A stretch of DNA of 64,000 nucleotides from Deltaproteobacteria bacterium (GTDB lineage Bacteria; Myxococcota_A; Polyangia; HGW-17). The notes below the pieces were generated by a model. It was not told where the DNA came from. It saw only the letters and a program-made list of their open reading frames with translations, and made no database searches. The stretch is taken from contig JAFGWM010000067.1 in NCBI GenBank assembly GCA_016937155.1, forward strand, positions 35,560 through 99,559. Direction: 5' to 3'. The translations under genes and the position numbers were made by a program. This document shows, one piece after another, positions 46,248-55,469 of the stretch (the stretch's first letter is position 1; each line of letters begins with the position of its first letter).

Positions 46248-47120
46248 TTAAAATTTGTAAGCATAATGAAGAAAAACCATATTTCCATTCCCGATGGCGG
46301 CATCCTGATTGAATTGAAAATCCAACTGGAACCATATTGAATCATTTGTAAAAAATAGCTTGAAATAAGAAAGTCTTACTGTTGTTTTGCTGAATATATT
46401 TTCTGTATGCAGCAGACTGAACTGATGTCTTATATAACCAGTAATACTCTGGCCGGAAAACCTCAACTCAACTCCACTTGTGGTAGCCATTCCTTCAACG
46501 GTTTTTACTTCTTCCTCTATTCCAGGGAAGAATCCTGTTATGTTTTTCCTCATACTCACACCGGCATAAAACATAACATGCATTCCATACTCATTTTTGA
46601 AATAATCAAAGGAATATCCCGACGCAATTGTTGCAGCAGCATGATTTGAATAAAAATTTGACTGCTGAATTTCACCATTTCTGAGAAGATAATATACATT
46701 TAAGTCTGAAAATGCTTTATACTGCCCGTTGAGTCTTAGATTATAGTAATGATAGGTATTCTTGTTTCCGTCTGTATCAAACCCTGCAAATTTATAATAA
46801 ATTGCTTCGTAATCTCCACTGATAAAAACTGATTTTTTTTTAGTTTCTCCACTGAATTTATTAAACCATGATCCTGTATAGTATTTTGATATTCCGTTAC
46901 TTCTTACTTCGGGAAATGTCATTAAGAATTTTGTATCTTCAGACCCAAGCCATTTACCGAAGTAATCAGTTTTCCAGTTTTTTAACTGTTTAAAATCATC
47001 AATAAAAGCCGGTTTATCAATAGAAAAGGGGTTTCGTGCAATAGCCGCTGTGGAAACAGATAACACAGAGATCATATACATAAAAGATAACCAGATGTTA
47101 TGGGGATAACCCCTTTTCAT
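46248..47120 (-). CDS. Predicted outer-membrane protein, unknown
   Basis: 290 residues from ATG 47120, preceded by GGAGGAG at seven bases; the longer start at 47156 is not supported. Signal peptide ending near AAIARNPF. The rest is rich in Tyr and Phe with alternating polar residues and ends YAYKF, typical of an outer-membrane beta barrel. No family recognised. 84 bases separate its stop from the next minus-strand start. The 224-base divergent gap to murF-alr (47121-47344) holds no gene that I can see. Confidence 0.68.
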   Translation of the reverse strand: MKRGYPHNIWLSFMYMISVLSVSTAAIARNPFSIDKPAFIDDFKQLKNWKTDYFGKWLGSEDTKFLMTFPEVRSNGISKYYTGSWFNKFSGETKKKSVFISGDYEAIYYKFAGFDTDGNKNTYHYYNLRLNGQYKAFSDLNVYYLLRNGEIQQSNFYSNHAAATIASGYSFDYFKNEYGMHVMFYAGVSMRKNITGFFPGIEEEVKTVEGMATTSGVELRFSGQSITGYIRHQFSLLHTENIFSKTTVRLSYFKLFFTNDSIWFQLDFQFNQDAAIGNGNMVFLHYAYKF

Positions 47121-47344
47121 AATATAACTCCTCCGGAAACCAAATGGAGAAAACACTACCGGGAAAAACTGGTTTTAAGAATAACAGATTTTCATAGGCA
47201 ATGATAAATTTTTACTCCTGCAATACTTATGGACAGCATAGCAGGTATAACAACTTGTTTGCGGATCCTGATAATGCTATTCATAACATGCTGAAATTTC
47301 CGAAGCGTTTTGAGCTTCTGAAAAGTATTTTAGCGGAGTAAATT

Positions 47345-49822
47345 ATGAAAATAAGCACACTATCTGAACTAGCTTCAATAACAGGAGGAAAAATCCATGA
47401 TGAATGTATCCTGCCTGAAGAATTTTTATTTTACACCGATTCACGCAGTGTTTTACCCGGAGGTGTTTTTATAGCACTAAAAGGAGAACAAACAGATGGT
47501 CACTTGTATATAAACGAAGCTTTTCAAAACGGTGCATCCGCTGCAATTATCTCCAGTACTGAGTTTTTCGATAAACACAATAACCTGGTACTGGTTGACA
47601 GCACTCTCCTTGCTCTGGCTAAAATAGCTGAAATGAAAAGAAAAAATTACAAAGGGCTGGTAATTGCAATCACAGGAAGTAACGGCAAAACCATTGTAAA
47701 GGACAGCCTGATTAAAATTATTGAAGGTAAGTATTCAGTCAGTGGTTCACCTGGAAGTTACAACAGTCAACTAGGTGTTCCTCTATCCATACTTTCATGT
47801 TCAGACGAAAGTGATCTATGGATTATTGAAGCAGGGATAAACGATAAAAATCAGATGGATGTCCTTGAACGGATTATCCAGCCTGATGCAGGAATTCTTA
47901 CAAATATTGGGCTTGCTCATATTGGAAATTTTAAGGAACGTTCTGCAATTCTTGAAGAAAAACTGAAGTTATTTAAAAACCTGACAAAATGGCTGATTAT
48001 CCCTGATAATGAACCCTTACTGTTTGAATATACTCCTTCATTCCCTGTTTACAGACATGGAAGGCCCAGTCCTAATCACCCCTATATAAATAATTTCACT
48101 AGAAACAACGGGGAAATCATTGCAGAGTTTTCCTTTCCTGGAAGACAGCTTGGCTCTGTTACTCTGAATACACCAAGTTTGGATATAGCTCAGGATGTTG
48201 AAATGGCTGTTTTTGCTGCCTATCTGCTTGATGTTCCATCAGGTGATATCCTTCATAGAAGCAGACATCTTGGGGGAAGTTCAACCAGGCAGGAAATATG
48301 GAAATCCCCTGGTGGAGTGACAATTATCAATGATGGCTGTTCATCGGATCCTTTAAGTGTTGAAAGTGCCCTGAGAACAATGGATACTCTGGCAAATGAC
48401 TCCAGCTCATCCAAAGTATTTGTTTTTGGTGGAATGACAAATCTGGGTGATTTTGAAAGCTCTCAATATGAGAGAATCGGAATGGCCTGTGCATTACATG
48501 GTATTTCCACACTTATTCTTCCCAAAGAACTTGAACACAGTGCTGCATCTTCATTCATTACAAATCACCCCCAGGGAAAAATTATATACTTCTCTGATTT
48601 TCAGTTTGTAAAATCCTATCTGTTACAGCATCTTGACGCAGGGGATATCGTTCTTTTCAAGGGGCCAAGAAAAATTAATATCAGCCTTGTGGCGAAAGAT
48701 CTCTTTGAAGCAATGGCTCCAGGAAGACTTATTACAGATCTTGGTGCAGTTTCGGAAAATATTAAAATTTTTCGTTCTCTTGCATCACCAGGTACAATGG
48801 TACTTGGTATGGTTAAAGCCCTCGCTTATGGGAGTGACCTGATAAGAATTGCCGGAGAGCTTGAATCCCTTGGCGTGGATATGCTCGGCGTCAGTACTCC
48901 GGATGAAGGAAGCAGACTCAGGAAGGAACAGTGTACTCTTCCTATACTAGTTATGATAACCAGTGAGGATGAAGTTCATAAAATAATAAAATACAATCTC
49001 ACCCCCGTTGTCACAAGTTTGGAACTAGCTGAAGCTTTAAATCATGAAACGGTTGGTCCCATTGATATTCATTTAAAAATTGATACTGGTATGGGAAGAA
49101 TGGGAATTTTACCCGAAGATCTACCAATTTTCCTGAAAAAACTGAAACAATTGGAAAACCTGAGAGTTTCAGGCATAATGACCCATTTCAGTTGTGCTGA
49201 TGATAGTTTACAGGATAATTTTACCCTCAGGCAGATAGATCTGTTTACTCAGTGCTGTGAAACCGTTCTGGAAAACGGTTTTACCAATTTCATAAGACAC
49301 GCATCTGCTACCAGTGCAGCAATCCGCTTTCCTCAGGCTCATTTCGATATGATCCGTATTGGACTGGGGTTATACGGAATATACCCCAATATGAAACTTG
49401 CCGAAAAATTACATCTGGAGCTTGCAGTTTCTCTTGCTTCCAGAATTATTGCAGTCAGAAATTTAAAACGCGGAACAAAAGTCGGTTACAGTGCAACTTA
49501 TGAAGTCAGACGGGAATCAATAAGAGCCGGAGTTGTCCCAATGGGATATCATGATGGACTGCCATGGAATCTCAGTGGTAAAGGCACTGTGATCATTCAT
49601 GGAAAAAGCGTTCCTATAATAGGAAGAATCAGTATGGACAGCATGCTTGTGGATCTTAATTCTGTTCCAGAAGCAGTTTCAGGTGATGATGTACTTATTT
49701 TTGGTAATATGGATGGTTATGAAAGACGGCCAGAGGAAGTAGCAGAGCAGGCCGGAACAATTGTATATGAATTAATTTCATCCACAGGGCCACGGGTTCA
49801 AAGAATTTTCAAAGGGAAATAA
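47345..49822 (+). CDS. Fused MurF ligase and alanine racemase
   Basis: 825 residues. Residues 1-456 are MurF-like: substrate-binding YTDSRSVLPGGVFIALKGE, ATP loop ITGSNGKTIVKD, and NDGCSSDPLSVESAL. Residues 457-825 are a complete alanine racemase: PLP Lys491 in VLGMVKALAYG, HASATSAAIRFP, catalytic Tyr715 in KVGYSATY, and GRISMDSMLVDL. The enzyme would make D-alanine and join D-Ala-D-Ala to the UDP-MurNAc tripeptide in peptidoglycan synthesis. The MurF ATP loop has Ile in place of the usual Thr after GKT, and the N-terminal half is more divergent. Fusions of this type are known in Bacteroidota. A separate Ddl must act between the two steps. Confidence 0.94.
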   Translation: MKISTLSELASITGGKIHDECILPEEFLFYTDSRSVLPGGVFIALKGEQTDGHLYINEAFQNGASAAIISSTEFFDKHNNLVLVDSTLLALAKIAEMKRKNYKGLVIAITGSNGKTIVKDSLIKIIEGKYSVSGSPGSYNSQLGVPLSILSCSDESDLWIIEAGINDKNQMDVLERIIQPDAGILTNIGLAHIGNFKERSAILEEKLKLFKNLTKWLIIPDNEPLLFEYTPSFPVYRHGRPSPNHPYINNFTRNNGEIIAEFSFPGRQLGSVTLNTPSLDIAQDVEMAVFAAYLLDVPSGDILHRSRHLGGSSTRQEIWKSPGGVTIINDGCSSDPLSVESALRTMDTLANDSSSSKVFVFGGMTNLGDFESSQYERIGMACALHGISTLILPKELEHSAASSFITNHPQGKIIYFSDFQFVKSYLLQHLDAGDIVLFKGPRKINISLVAKDLFEAMAPGRLITDLGAVSENIKIFRSLASPGTMVLGMVKALAYGSDLIRIAGELESLGVDMLGVSTPDEGSRLRKEQCTLPILVMITSEDEVHKIIKYNLTPVVTSLELAEALNHETVGPIDIHLKIDTGMGRMGILPEDLPIFLKKLKQLENLRVSGIMTHFSCADDSLQDNFTLRQIDLFTQCCETVLENGFTNFIRHASATSAAIRFPQAHFDMIRIGLGLYGIYPNMKLAEKLHLELAVSLASRIIAVRNLKRGTKVGYSATYEVRRESIRAGVVPMGYHDGLPWNLSGKGTVIIHGKSVPIIGRISMDSMLVDLNSVPEAVSGDDVLIFGNMDGYERRPEEVAEQAGTIVYELISSTGPRVQRIFKGK

Positions 49823-49907
49823 TTCCAGATATATAAAAATTCATTTTCATTTACCGATTGACATTCTTTTCACAATATAGAATCAATTTCCTGAATGGAG
49901 GAATAAC

Positions 49908-51107
49908 ATGTATATATTTGTCATTAATTCTGGAAGCTCATCAATAAAATATCAGTTATGGGATTTTCCTTCAGGTAAAATTAAACTCAAGGGTCTTGCT
50001 GAAAGAATTGGTAGCCCTGATGGTAAAATTTCTCAAAAAGGCGAACAAACGTGGGAGATTAAAGGGAAATTCGAAAATCATAAATCAACCCTGGAGTTAA
50101 TACTCAATAATCTGTGGGACAAAGAAACCGGTGTAATGAACTCACCCGATGAGATAGGTGCCGTTGGTCACCGGGTTGTTCATGGGGGCGAAAAATTCAC
50201 AGACTCTGTTGAAGTTGACGAAGACGTTATTAAGAAAATTGAGGAAATGTGTGCTATCGCACCACTTCATAATCCCCCAAATCTTGAGGGAATCAAAGCA
50301 ATAAAAAACATTTTGCCTAAGGTTCCTAATGTTGCTTTCTTTGATACCGCTTTTCATCAGACAATGGAACCGCATTCCTACAGATATGCCATAAATGAAT
50401 CCTTTTATGCAGAATCGGGTATCAGAAAATACGGGTTTCATGGAACATCACACCAGTATCTCATGATTAAAGCCTCTGAATTACTTGATATTCCAACGAA
50501 TGAATTCAATGGTGTAACATGCCATCTGGGAAATGGAAGCAGCCTTTGCAGTATAAAAAATGGATGCAGTATTGATACTTCCATGGGATTTACACCCCTT
50601 CAGGGTCTAATGATGGGAACAAGATCCGGAGATATTGATCCTGGAGTTCTTTTCCATTTGCTGAGAAACAATCCACAACTCACAATCGATAAACTGGATG
50701 ATCTGCTGAATAAAAAAAGTGGTATTCTCAGCATCTATGAAAAATCCAATGATATGCGTGATGTCGAAGAAAATATGGACACAGATCCAAAAGCCATGCT
50801 TGCCTTCAGGATGTTCTGTCACCGAATCACTGTATATCTTGGAGGCTATCTTGCTCTTCTTCCTGAAGTTCACGCAATAATATTTTCAGGTGGTATTGGC
50901 GAAAACAGCCCTCTGGTCAGAGAAGAAGTAATGAAAAACTTTGCTAAATTCGGTATTCAAATTGATTCAGTAAAAAACAGAGAATTAAAAAGGGGAGAGA
51001 CCGGAAACATTGCATCTGAAAGTTCTGAAGTGGCTGTACTTGTCATTCCCACCGATGAAGAGGGAAAAATTGCCAGAGATACATGGGATATTGTTTATTC
51101 AAAATAA
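49908..51107 (+). CDS. ackA: Acetate kinase
   Basis: 399 residues. NSGSSSIKYQLWD at the N-terminus, GHRVVHGGEKF, FDTAFHQTM, YGFHGTSHQYL, CHLGNGSSLC and FSGGIGENSP are the family motifs. It interconverts acetyl phosphate and acetate with ATP. GGAGG lies six bases before the ATG. No phosphotransacetylase gene is adjacent. The stop is three bases from the convergent lipoprotein stop. Confidence 0.97.
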   Translation: MYIFVINSGSSSIKYQLWDFPSGKIKLKGLAERIGSPDGKISQKGEQTWEIKGKFENHKSTLELILNNLWDKETGVMNSPDEIGAVGHRVVHGGEKFTDSVEVDEDVIKKIEEMCAIAPLHNPPNLEGIKAIKNILPKVPNVAFFDTAFHQTMEPHSYRYAINESFYAESGIRKYGFHGTSHQYLMIKASELLDIPTNEFNGVTCHLGNGSSLCSIKNGCSIDTSMGFTPLQGLMMGTRSGDIDPGVLFHLLRNNPQLTIDKLDDLLNKKSGILSIYEKSNDMRDVEENMDTDPKAMLAFRMFCHRITVYLGGYLALLPEVHAIIFSGGIGENSPLVREEVMKNFAKFGIQIDSVKNRELKRGETGNIASESSEVAVLVIPTDEEGKIARDTWDIVYSK

Positions 51108-51110
51108 ACA

Positions 51111-51866
51111 CTACTGTGCACTAGCAACAGGTGAACAGTATTTTATCATATTGGCATCTTCAATACACTCTTCAAGTTCAGGCACAGGACAGTCATCGGT
51201 AGTATCACAGCTGTTTACACAATAACCGCTCCCTTCAACATCAAGACAGTATCCGTCTCCTGCCATACACCCTTCCTCAGTTTCACAATAACATCCGCGG
51301 GCACCCTGCGAGAGACATGTTGATGGATATTCTGTGAGTCTGTCAATACACACGATATCTTCAGTTACAGTGGATGTATCAATTTCAATTGCTCCTTCAA
51401 ATGGATTAACAACCAGTTCATAGGAGCCAGTTTCCAGATTTGTAATACTGTATGTCAGATCATAAGGACACAAACAGTCGCACATTCCTTCATTATCACT
51501 TTCTGCAAGTGTTATGGTTCCATTATCAACAGTTATTTCCCCGGTAAGACCCAGTGTTTCATCCGGACAGCAGTTAAAAACAGCATTGATGTGAGCCAAT
51601 TCAAGATTGCCTTCTCCATCGGAGGAATACCAGATACATTCAAACCCGCTGAATTCATAATCAGATAATGATTTCAACTGATCCTTGCAGCCGGTATGCT
51701 CATATGTATACTCTGGCAAAGTGGTATTATTAGTACTGTTATTGGTGGTGTTATTGGTGGTGTTATTCGTGGTGTTATTCGTGGTATTGTTGGTATTTGA
51801 CTCATCATCATCACAACCACCAAGGATCATTGTTGCAAAAAACAGAATTCCTATTAATTTTTTCAT
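51111..51866 (-). CDS. Cys-rich lipoprotein with Asn/Thr repeat linker (copy 2)
   Basis: 251 residues. Signal peptide with lipobox ILGGC (Cys18), acidic DDDE start typical of surface-retained lipoproteins, then an NNTT repeat spacer (about 25-50), a beta-rich domain with NCCPDETLGLTG and CDCLCPYDL, and a C-terminal Cys-rich module (CYCETEEGCMAGDGYC, CVNSCDTTDDCPVPELEEC). About half of the positions match the neighbouring gene 51884-52588, so the two are tandem duplicates. Function unknown; the many Cys suggest disulfides. Confidence 0.78.
   Translation of the reverse strand: MKKLIGILFFATMILGGCDDDESNTNNTTNNTTNNTTNNTTNNSTNNTTLPEYTYEHTGCKDQLKSLSDYEFSGFECIWYSSDGEGNLELAHINAVFNCCPDETLGLTGEITVDNGTITLAESDNEGMCDCLCPYDLTYSITNLETGSYELVVNPFEGAIEIDTSTVTEDIVCIDRLTEYPSTCLSQGARGCYCETEEGCMAGDGYCLDVEGSGYCVNSCDTTDDCPVPELEECIEDANMIKYCSPVASAQ
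51720..51795. repeat. 12-base tandem repeat encoding NNTT units
   Basis: About six copies of a GTTATTGGTGGT-like 12-mer (plus strand) in the lipoprotein gene, with single-base variants (GTTATTCGTGGT). It encodes the Asn-Asn-Thr-Thr spacer after the lipid anchor. In-frame slippage would change the spacer length. Confidence 0.85.
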
Positions 51867-51883
51867 TATAATACTCCTTGATA

Positions 51884-52588
51884 TTATTCAATAGTTAAAG
51901 GATTACAGTATTTAACACCAAAGGAATCCTCAATACATTCCTCCAGTTCTGGAACCGGACAATCCTCAGTTGTTTCACAACTGTTCACACATACATTATC
52001 TGAGTTTATTTCCAGACAGTAACCATCTCCACCCATACATTCAGAACTTTCTGTACATGGACAACCTCTATCTCCTGCCTGATCACAGGTCATAACTGAA
52101 AGTAGCCTGTCAATACATACTATGTCTTCAGTGGATGAATTTAAATCAAGTTCAAGCAATTGAGAGAACGGCTCAACACCCAGAGTGTAGGAACCATTTT
52201 CCAGACCTGAAATATCATATGAAAGATCATAGGGGCAAACACAATTACAATTTCCACCATTATCACTTTCAGTGAGAGTTAATTGTGTTCCATCTACTGT
52301 AAGATCTCCGGTAAGACCCAGTGTTTCATCAGGACAACAGTTAAATATTGCGTTGACATGAGAAATTTGAAGAATTTCCTCATCATAATTGTAGTATACA
52401 CATTCAAACCCACTGAAACTGTAATCAGATAGATTTTTATCAGTTCCCTTGCAGCCGGTGTGAGAATATTCAACGGTTACATCTGATGAATTTGTATTGT
52501 TATTAACATTGTTGTTGGTATTCGTTTCAGAATCATCGCATCCCCCGATAATGAAAACGAAAAGTGGAAGAATAAGATATTTCTTCAT
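51884..52588 (-). CDS. Cys-rich lipoprotein (copy 1)
   Basis: 234 residues. Lipobox IIGGC (Cys17), DDSE start, short Asn/Thr spacer, then the same two modules as its neighbour: NCCPDETLGLTGDLTVDG, CNCVCPYDLSYDI, and CPCTESSECMGGDGYC with CVNSCETTEDCPVPELEEC. The 17-base gap to the next copy suggests one transcript. The 246-base gap upstream (52589-52834) contains three CATATG hexamers within about 80 bases (52680-52760) but no gene. Confidence 0.78.
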   Translation of the reverse strand: MKKYLILPLFVFIIGGCDDSETNTNNNVNNNTNSSDVTVEYSHTGCKGTDKNLSDYSFSGFECVYYNYDEEILQISHVNAIFNCCPDETLGLTGDLTVDGTQLTLTESDNGGNCNCVCPYDLSYDISGLENGSYTLGVEPFSQLLELDLNSSTEDIVCIDRLLSVMTCDQAGDRGCPCTESSECMGGDGYCLEINSDNVCVNSCETTEDCPVPELEECIEDSFGVKYCNPLTIE

Positions 52589-52834
52589 AAGAAGCCTCCT
52601 TAAGGGTTAAGATACCTGTAATGTACCACTGCAGTTTTTCGTTTCAAGGGTCTAAAAATATTAAAATTTAAGAAGTGATACCATATGTTATCCCTGTCAT
52701 GACACATATGTCGCAGTGTGTATTTTTAAAACAAGAGCCTGCTATATTTACATATGCTTTCATGACAAGGAAAATTACATCAAGATACTGGTCATTTCTT
52801 TGTAAAATTTGGTCTACAGGGGAAGAATAGGCAT

Positions 52835-54754
52835 CTAGTTCAAATGCAGTATCGAAATACCATCACGATGCATAACCCAGAGTTTACCTTCATTATCAAG
52901 TCTTATATCACCGGAATTTTCATTTAGCAGATTTCCAATACCCACAAGTTTTCCATCAACCTTGCCTTTTTTTATTCTGTATAGTTCAGTCTGGGCACTC
53001 ACATAGATGATATCATTTTTTTCATCATACGCGAAAGATGAAATTGCTCCGGCATCCGGAAGAACGCTTCGTTCTCCACAGCGCCAGGGTCTTCCCTTGC
53101 TCTGATGGCATAATCCCAGATCTGTGGCTGCCCATAAACCACCATTTTTATCAATAACAACATCATTGATAACATCACTGTTAAGTCCATCGGTTTCACC
53201 TTTTTTTTCCAGATATTTCTTTCCGGAAATTCTCCACAGATGGACAATGCCTTCAGTACTCGCGAGATACCTGTGAGAGTACATTTTTGACATTCTTCTG
53301 ACACTTGCAGGAATAGTAACTTTTCTTCCATTTATATCATGGTAGTTTTTGGGAGGATAAATTTTATTTTTGCGGAAATTAAAAACATAAACACCAATAG
53401 CTTTTTTTCCCTTTCCTATACCGACCCATGCATAATTTTTCTTGGTAAAAAAAGCAAAATTAACATAGATCTTCTTTTCTCCGGTTTCAAGAGCAAGAGT
53501 GTTCCCACGCTGTATCCAGTTCCCTTCGGGGTTCTTCATAAAAAATGCCAGACCACCGGTGTCATTTTTCGCAATACCCATCAATCTTCCCAGGGGATCA
53601 TCAAGAAAATAAATAAATTCCCATCCGGGTTTATTCACATCAACTGAAATAAAACCCTTTTTATTTCCATAGTATATAAAACTTTCTCTCCCTGCTGTGA
53701 AATAGCATTTTTTTCCGGTCTCATCACAACTCAGTGCAAGATTTGTAGATCTCCTGTTTACAAGATTTTTACTACTGTAGTATGAAAAATAATCTCCATC
53801 CCATTTGGCCGCTCCCATGGATTCGGTTCCAAACCACAAAAACTGTTCATACAACTTGACTATTGTCATTTTGGGAGGAAATTTTGTTTTGACCCTAACC
53901 AGTTTAAAACATGGGGAAGTACTTTCAAATCTTGAAAGTTTTTCACCATTTCCACCTCTGGAACAAGGATAAATATTAAAGAGTCCATTTTCAGAATACA
54001 TCAGGGGAATCCCCTTAAAAAATTGTATCCATTGCACTTTCGATGGCACCTCATAATAATAAAACTTTTTATCAATTATACTGGTCACCACGTTTCTTCC
54101 ACCTTTTTCCACCCCACTGACCCACATATTTTTACCCTGATGACAGATAGAATTTATCTGCTTCAGATGAGCATCAAACTGTTTACATGAGCCCTCCATG
54201 CAGGAATACACGCCATCATTCTCGGTACCCACATAAACTCCACCACTGACGATATCCATCGTATTTATTTTGCTACCCTTTAAATATACAACACTTCTAC
54301 CAAACGCCATGAAAACCAAACCGTTGTCTGTTCCCACCCATAAACCACCACCAGAGTTTGATTTCAATACTGTAATTTTTCCCTTTACAGGTAACACCTT
54401 GTTCTGCCAGGCACCCTGATTATACTGAGCAAGTCCTTTTTCCGTGGCAACCCATAAAAGATTTTTCTCTGTTGCCAAAGAAATAATACGGTTTCCAGGA
54501 AGCCCATCCTTTGCTGTAATGGCGTAATATCCTCCACCATCCTTATTAAAGTGTTCAAGACCCTTGTTTGTCCCAACCCATACCTCCGAAGGAGTTACTT
54601 CTATATCTGTGGTTTTTCTTGTGGTGGTATAAAAATCCACCCTGCCCCAGGGAGTTTTCTGCAATCTATAAAGGGCTGTGGTTTTCTTCTTTTTTGAAGC
54701 GGAATTACATGAAAATAAGGATACCAAAATAGTTAAAACAATTAATTTTTTCAT
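52835..54754 (-). CDS. Propeller lipoprotein (two-component-regulator-propeller-like repeats)
   Basis: 639 residues. Lipobox LFSC (Cys16), Lys-rich spacer, then repeated blades of the reg_prop type: VWVGTNKGLEHFNKDG, LWVATEKGLAQYNQ, LWVGTDNGLVFMAFG, LWAATDLGLCHQS and LWVMHRDGISILHL. These match the sensor part of hybrid two-component systems such as those of Bacteroidota, but no membrane helix or kinase follows, so this is a free lipidated sensor or binding protein. It is not clearly coupled to neighbours; about 170 bases upstream (54755-54923) show no gene. Confidence 0.82.
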   Translation of the reverse strand: MKKLIVLTILVSLFSCNSASKKKKTTALYRLQKTPWGRVDFYTTTRKTTDIEVTPSEVWVGTNKGLEHFNKDGGGYYAITAKDGLPGNRIISLATEKNLLWVATEKGLAQYNQGAWQNKVLPVKGKITVLKSNSGGGLWVGTDNGLVFMAFGRSVVYLKGSKINTMDIVSGGVYVGTENDGVYSCMEGSCKQFDAHLKQINSICHQGKNMWVSGVEKGGRNVVTSIIDKKFYYYEVPSKVQWIQFFKGIPLMYSENGLFNIYPCSRGGNGEKLSRFESTSPCFKLVRVKTKFPPKMTIVKLYEQFLWFGTESMGAAKWDGDYFSYYSSKNLVNRRSTNLALSCDETGKKCYFTAGRESFIYYGNKKGFISVDVNKPGWEFIYFLDDPLGRLMGIAKNDTGGLAFFMKNPEGNWIQRGNTLALETGEKKIYVNFAFFTKKNYAWVGIGKGKKAIGVYVFNFRKNKIYPPKNYHDINGRKVTIPASVRRMSKMYSHRYLASTEGIVHLWRISGKKYLEKKGETDGLNSDVINDVVIDKNGGLWAATDLGLCHQSKGRPWRCGERSVLPDAGAISSFAYDEKNDIIYVSAQTELYRIKKGKVDGKLVGIGNLLNENSGDIRLDNEGKLWVMHRDGISILHLN

Positions 54755-54923
54755 TTAAATTTCCTGTAATAAAGTCAGTGCATAAATCACACACACCCTC
54801 CGATTAACCCACTGAGATCAATTTTTCAAGTTCTATTTGAAGTGCAACTGATTAAGCATGGTTTATTCGCGCAATTTCCAATACAAAAGTATTCTTCAGG
54901 AAACCATTGCATAAAAATATAAC

Positions 54924-55469
54924 TCATCTCAGTCTGACCCTGGAGGATGAGGATATAAAAACAATATCTTCATCAATCATCCCGGAATATAGCGAGGCCC
55001 TTGCCACATAAACTCCTGATGGTGGTGTTATCTCAAGAGAGAACTGAACAAAATCACCCGTCCAACTGACAGTATGAACTGTATCAAACCTGATATCCAG
55101 AAATTTCAGAATAACCATAAAACCGTTTGATTCAGAAATATATGATTGTTTTTTTGTATTTACACTAAGTATGAGACTTTCAGATAAACTCTTCAGTTCA
55201 ATATTCTCCGAAGTGATACCCATCACATTTGAAATAATAAAATCCTCATTATTGTATTTTTCGGACTTCAGAACAAATCTGTTTAGATTTATGTACCCTT
55301 TTCTTCCCACAGTTATGTTCTGTTTTAGCATCAGTTTTTCCATAGCCTGTGTCTGCATTGCGCTGGGAATCTCAAAAACTGCAGCATCAGATTCAGACAA
55401 CTCTTCCACATCCTTTAATTCAACTGCATCCGATGGAACCTTTTTTAAAATGTCATCAAGAATAGTCAT
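54924..55469 (-). CDS. Protein of unknown function
   Basis: 181 residues from ATG 55469 (TTG 55472 also in frame). The start overlaps the ribF stop by 14 bases, so translation is coupled. No signal peptide or membrane helix. The N-terminal 40 residues are acidic and probably helical; the rest alternates hydrophobic residues in a beta-rich pattern. A PilZ domain was considered, but its RxxxR and (D/N)xSxxG motifs are missing. No family recognised. Confidence 0.65.
   Translation of the reverse strand: MTILDDILKKVPSDAVELKDVEELSESDAAVFEIPSAMQTQAMEKLMLKQNITVGRKGYINLNRFVLKSEKYNNEDFIISNVMGITSENIELKSLSESLILSVNTKKQSYISESNGFMVILKFLDIRFDTVHTVSWTGDFVQFSLEITPPSGVYVARASLYSGMIDEDIVFISSSSRVRLR

Noticed and set aside
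49859..49890. Promoter for ackA at TTGACA (49859)
   Set aside because: The possible -10 elements (TATAGA, TAGAAT) give spacers of 12-14 bases, too short for sigma70.
51720..51795. Short repeats as a possible CRISPR array
   Set aside because: The 12-base units are contiguous without spacers and encode an in-frame Asn/Thr linker.
54924..55469. PilZ (cyclic-di-GMP) domain in the gene after ribF
   Set aside because: The RxxxR and (D/N)xSxxG motifs are missing.
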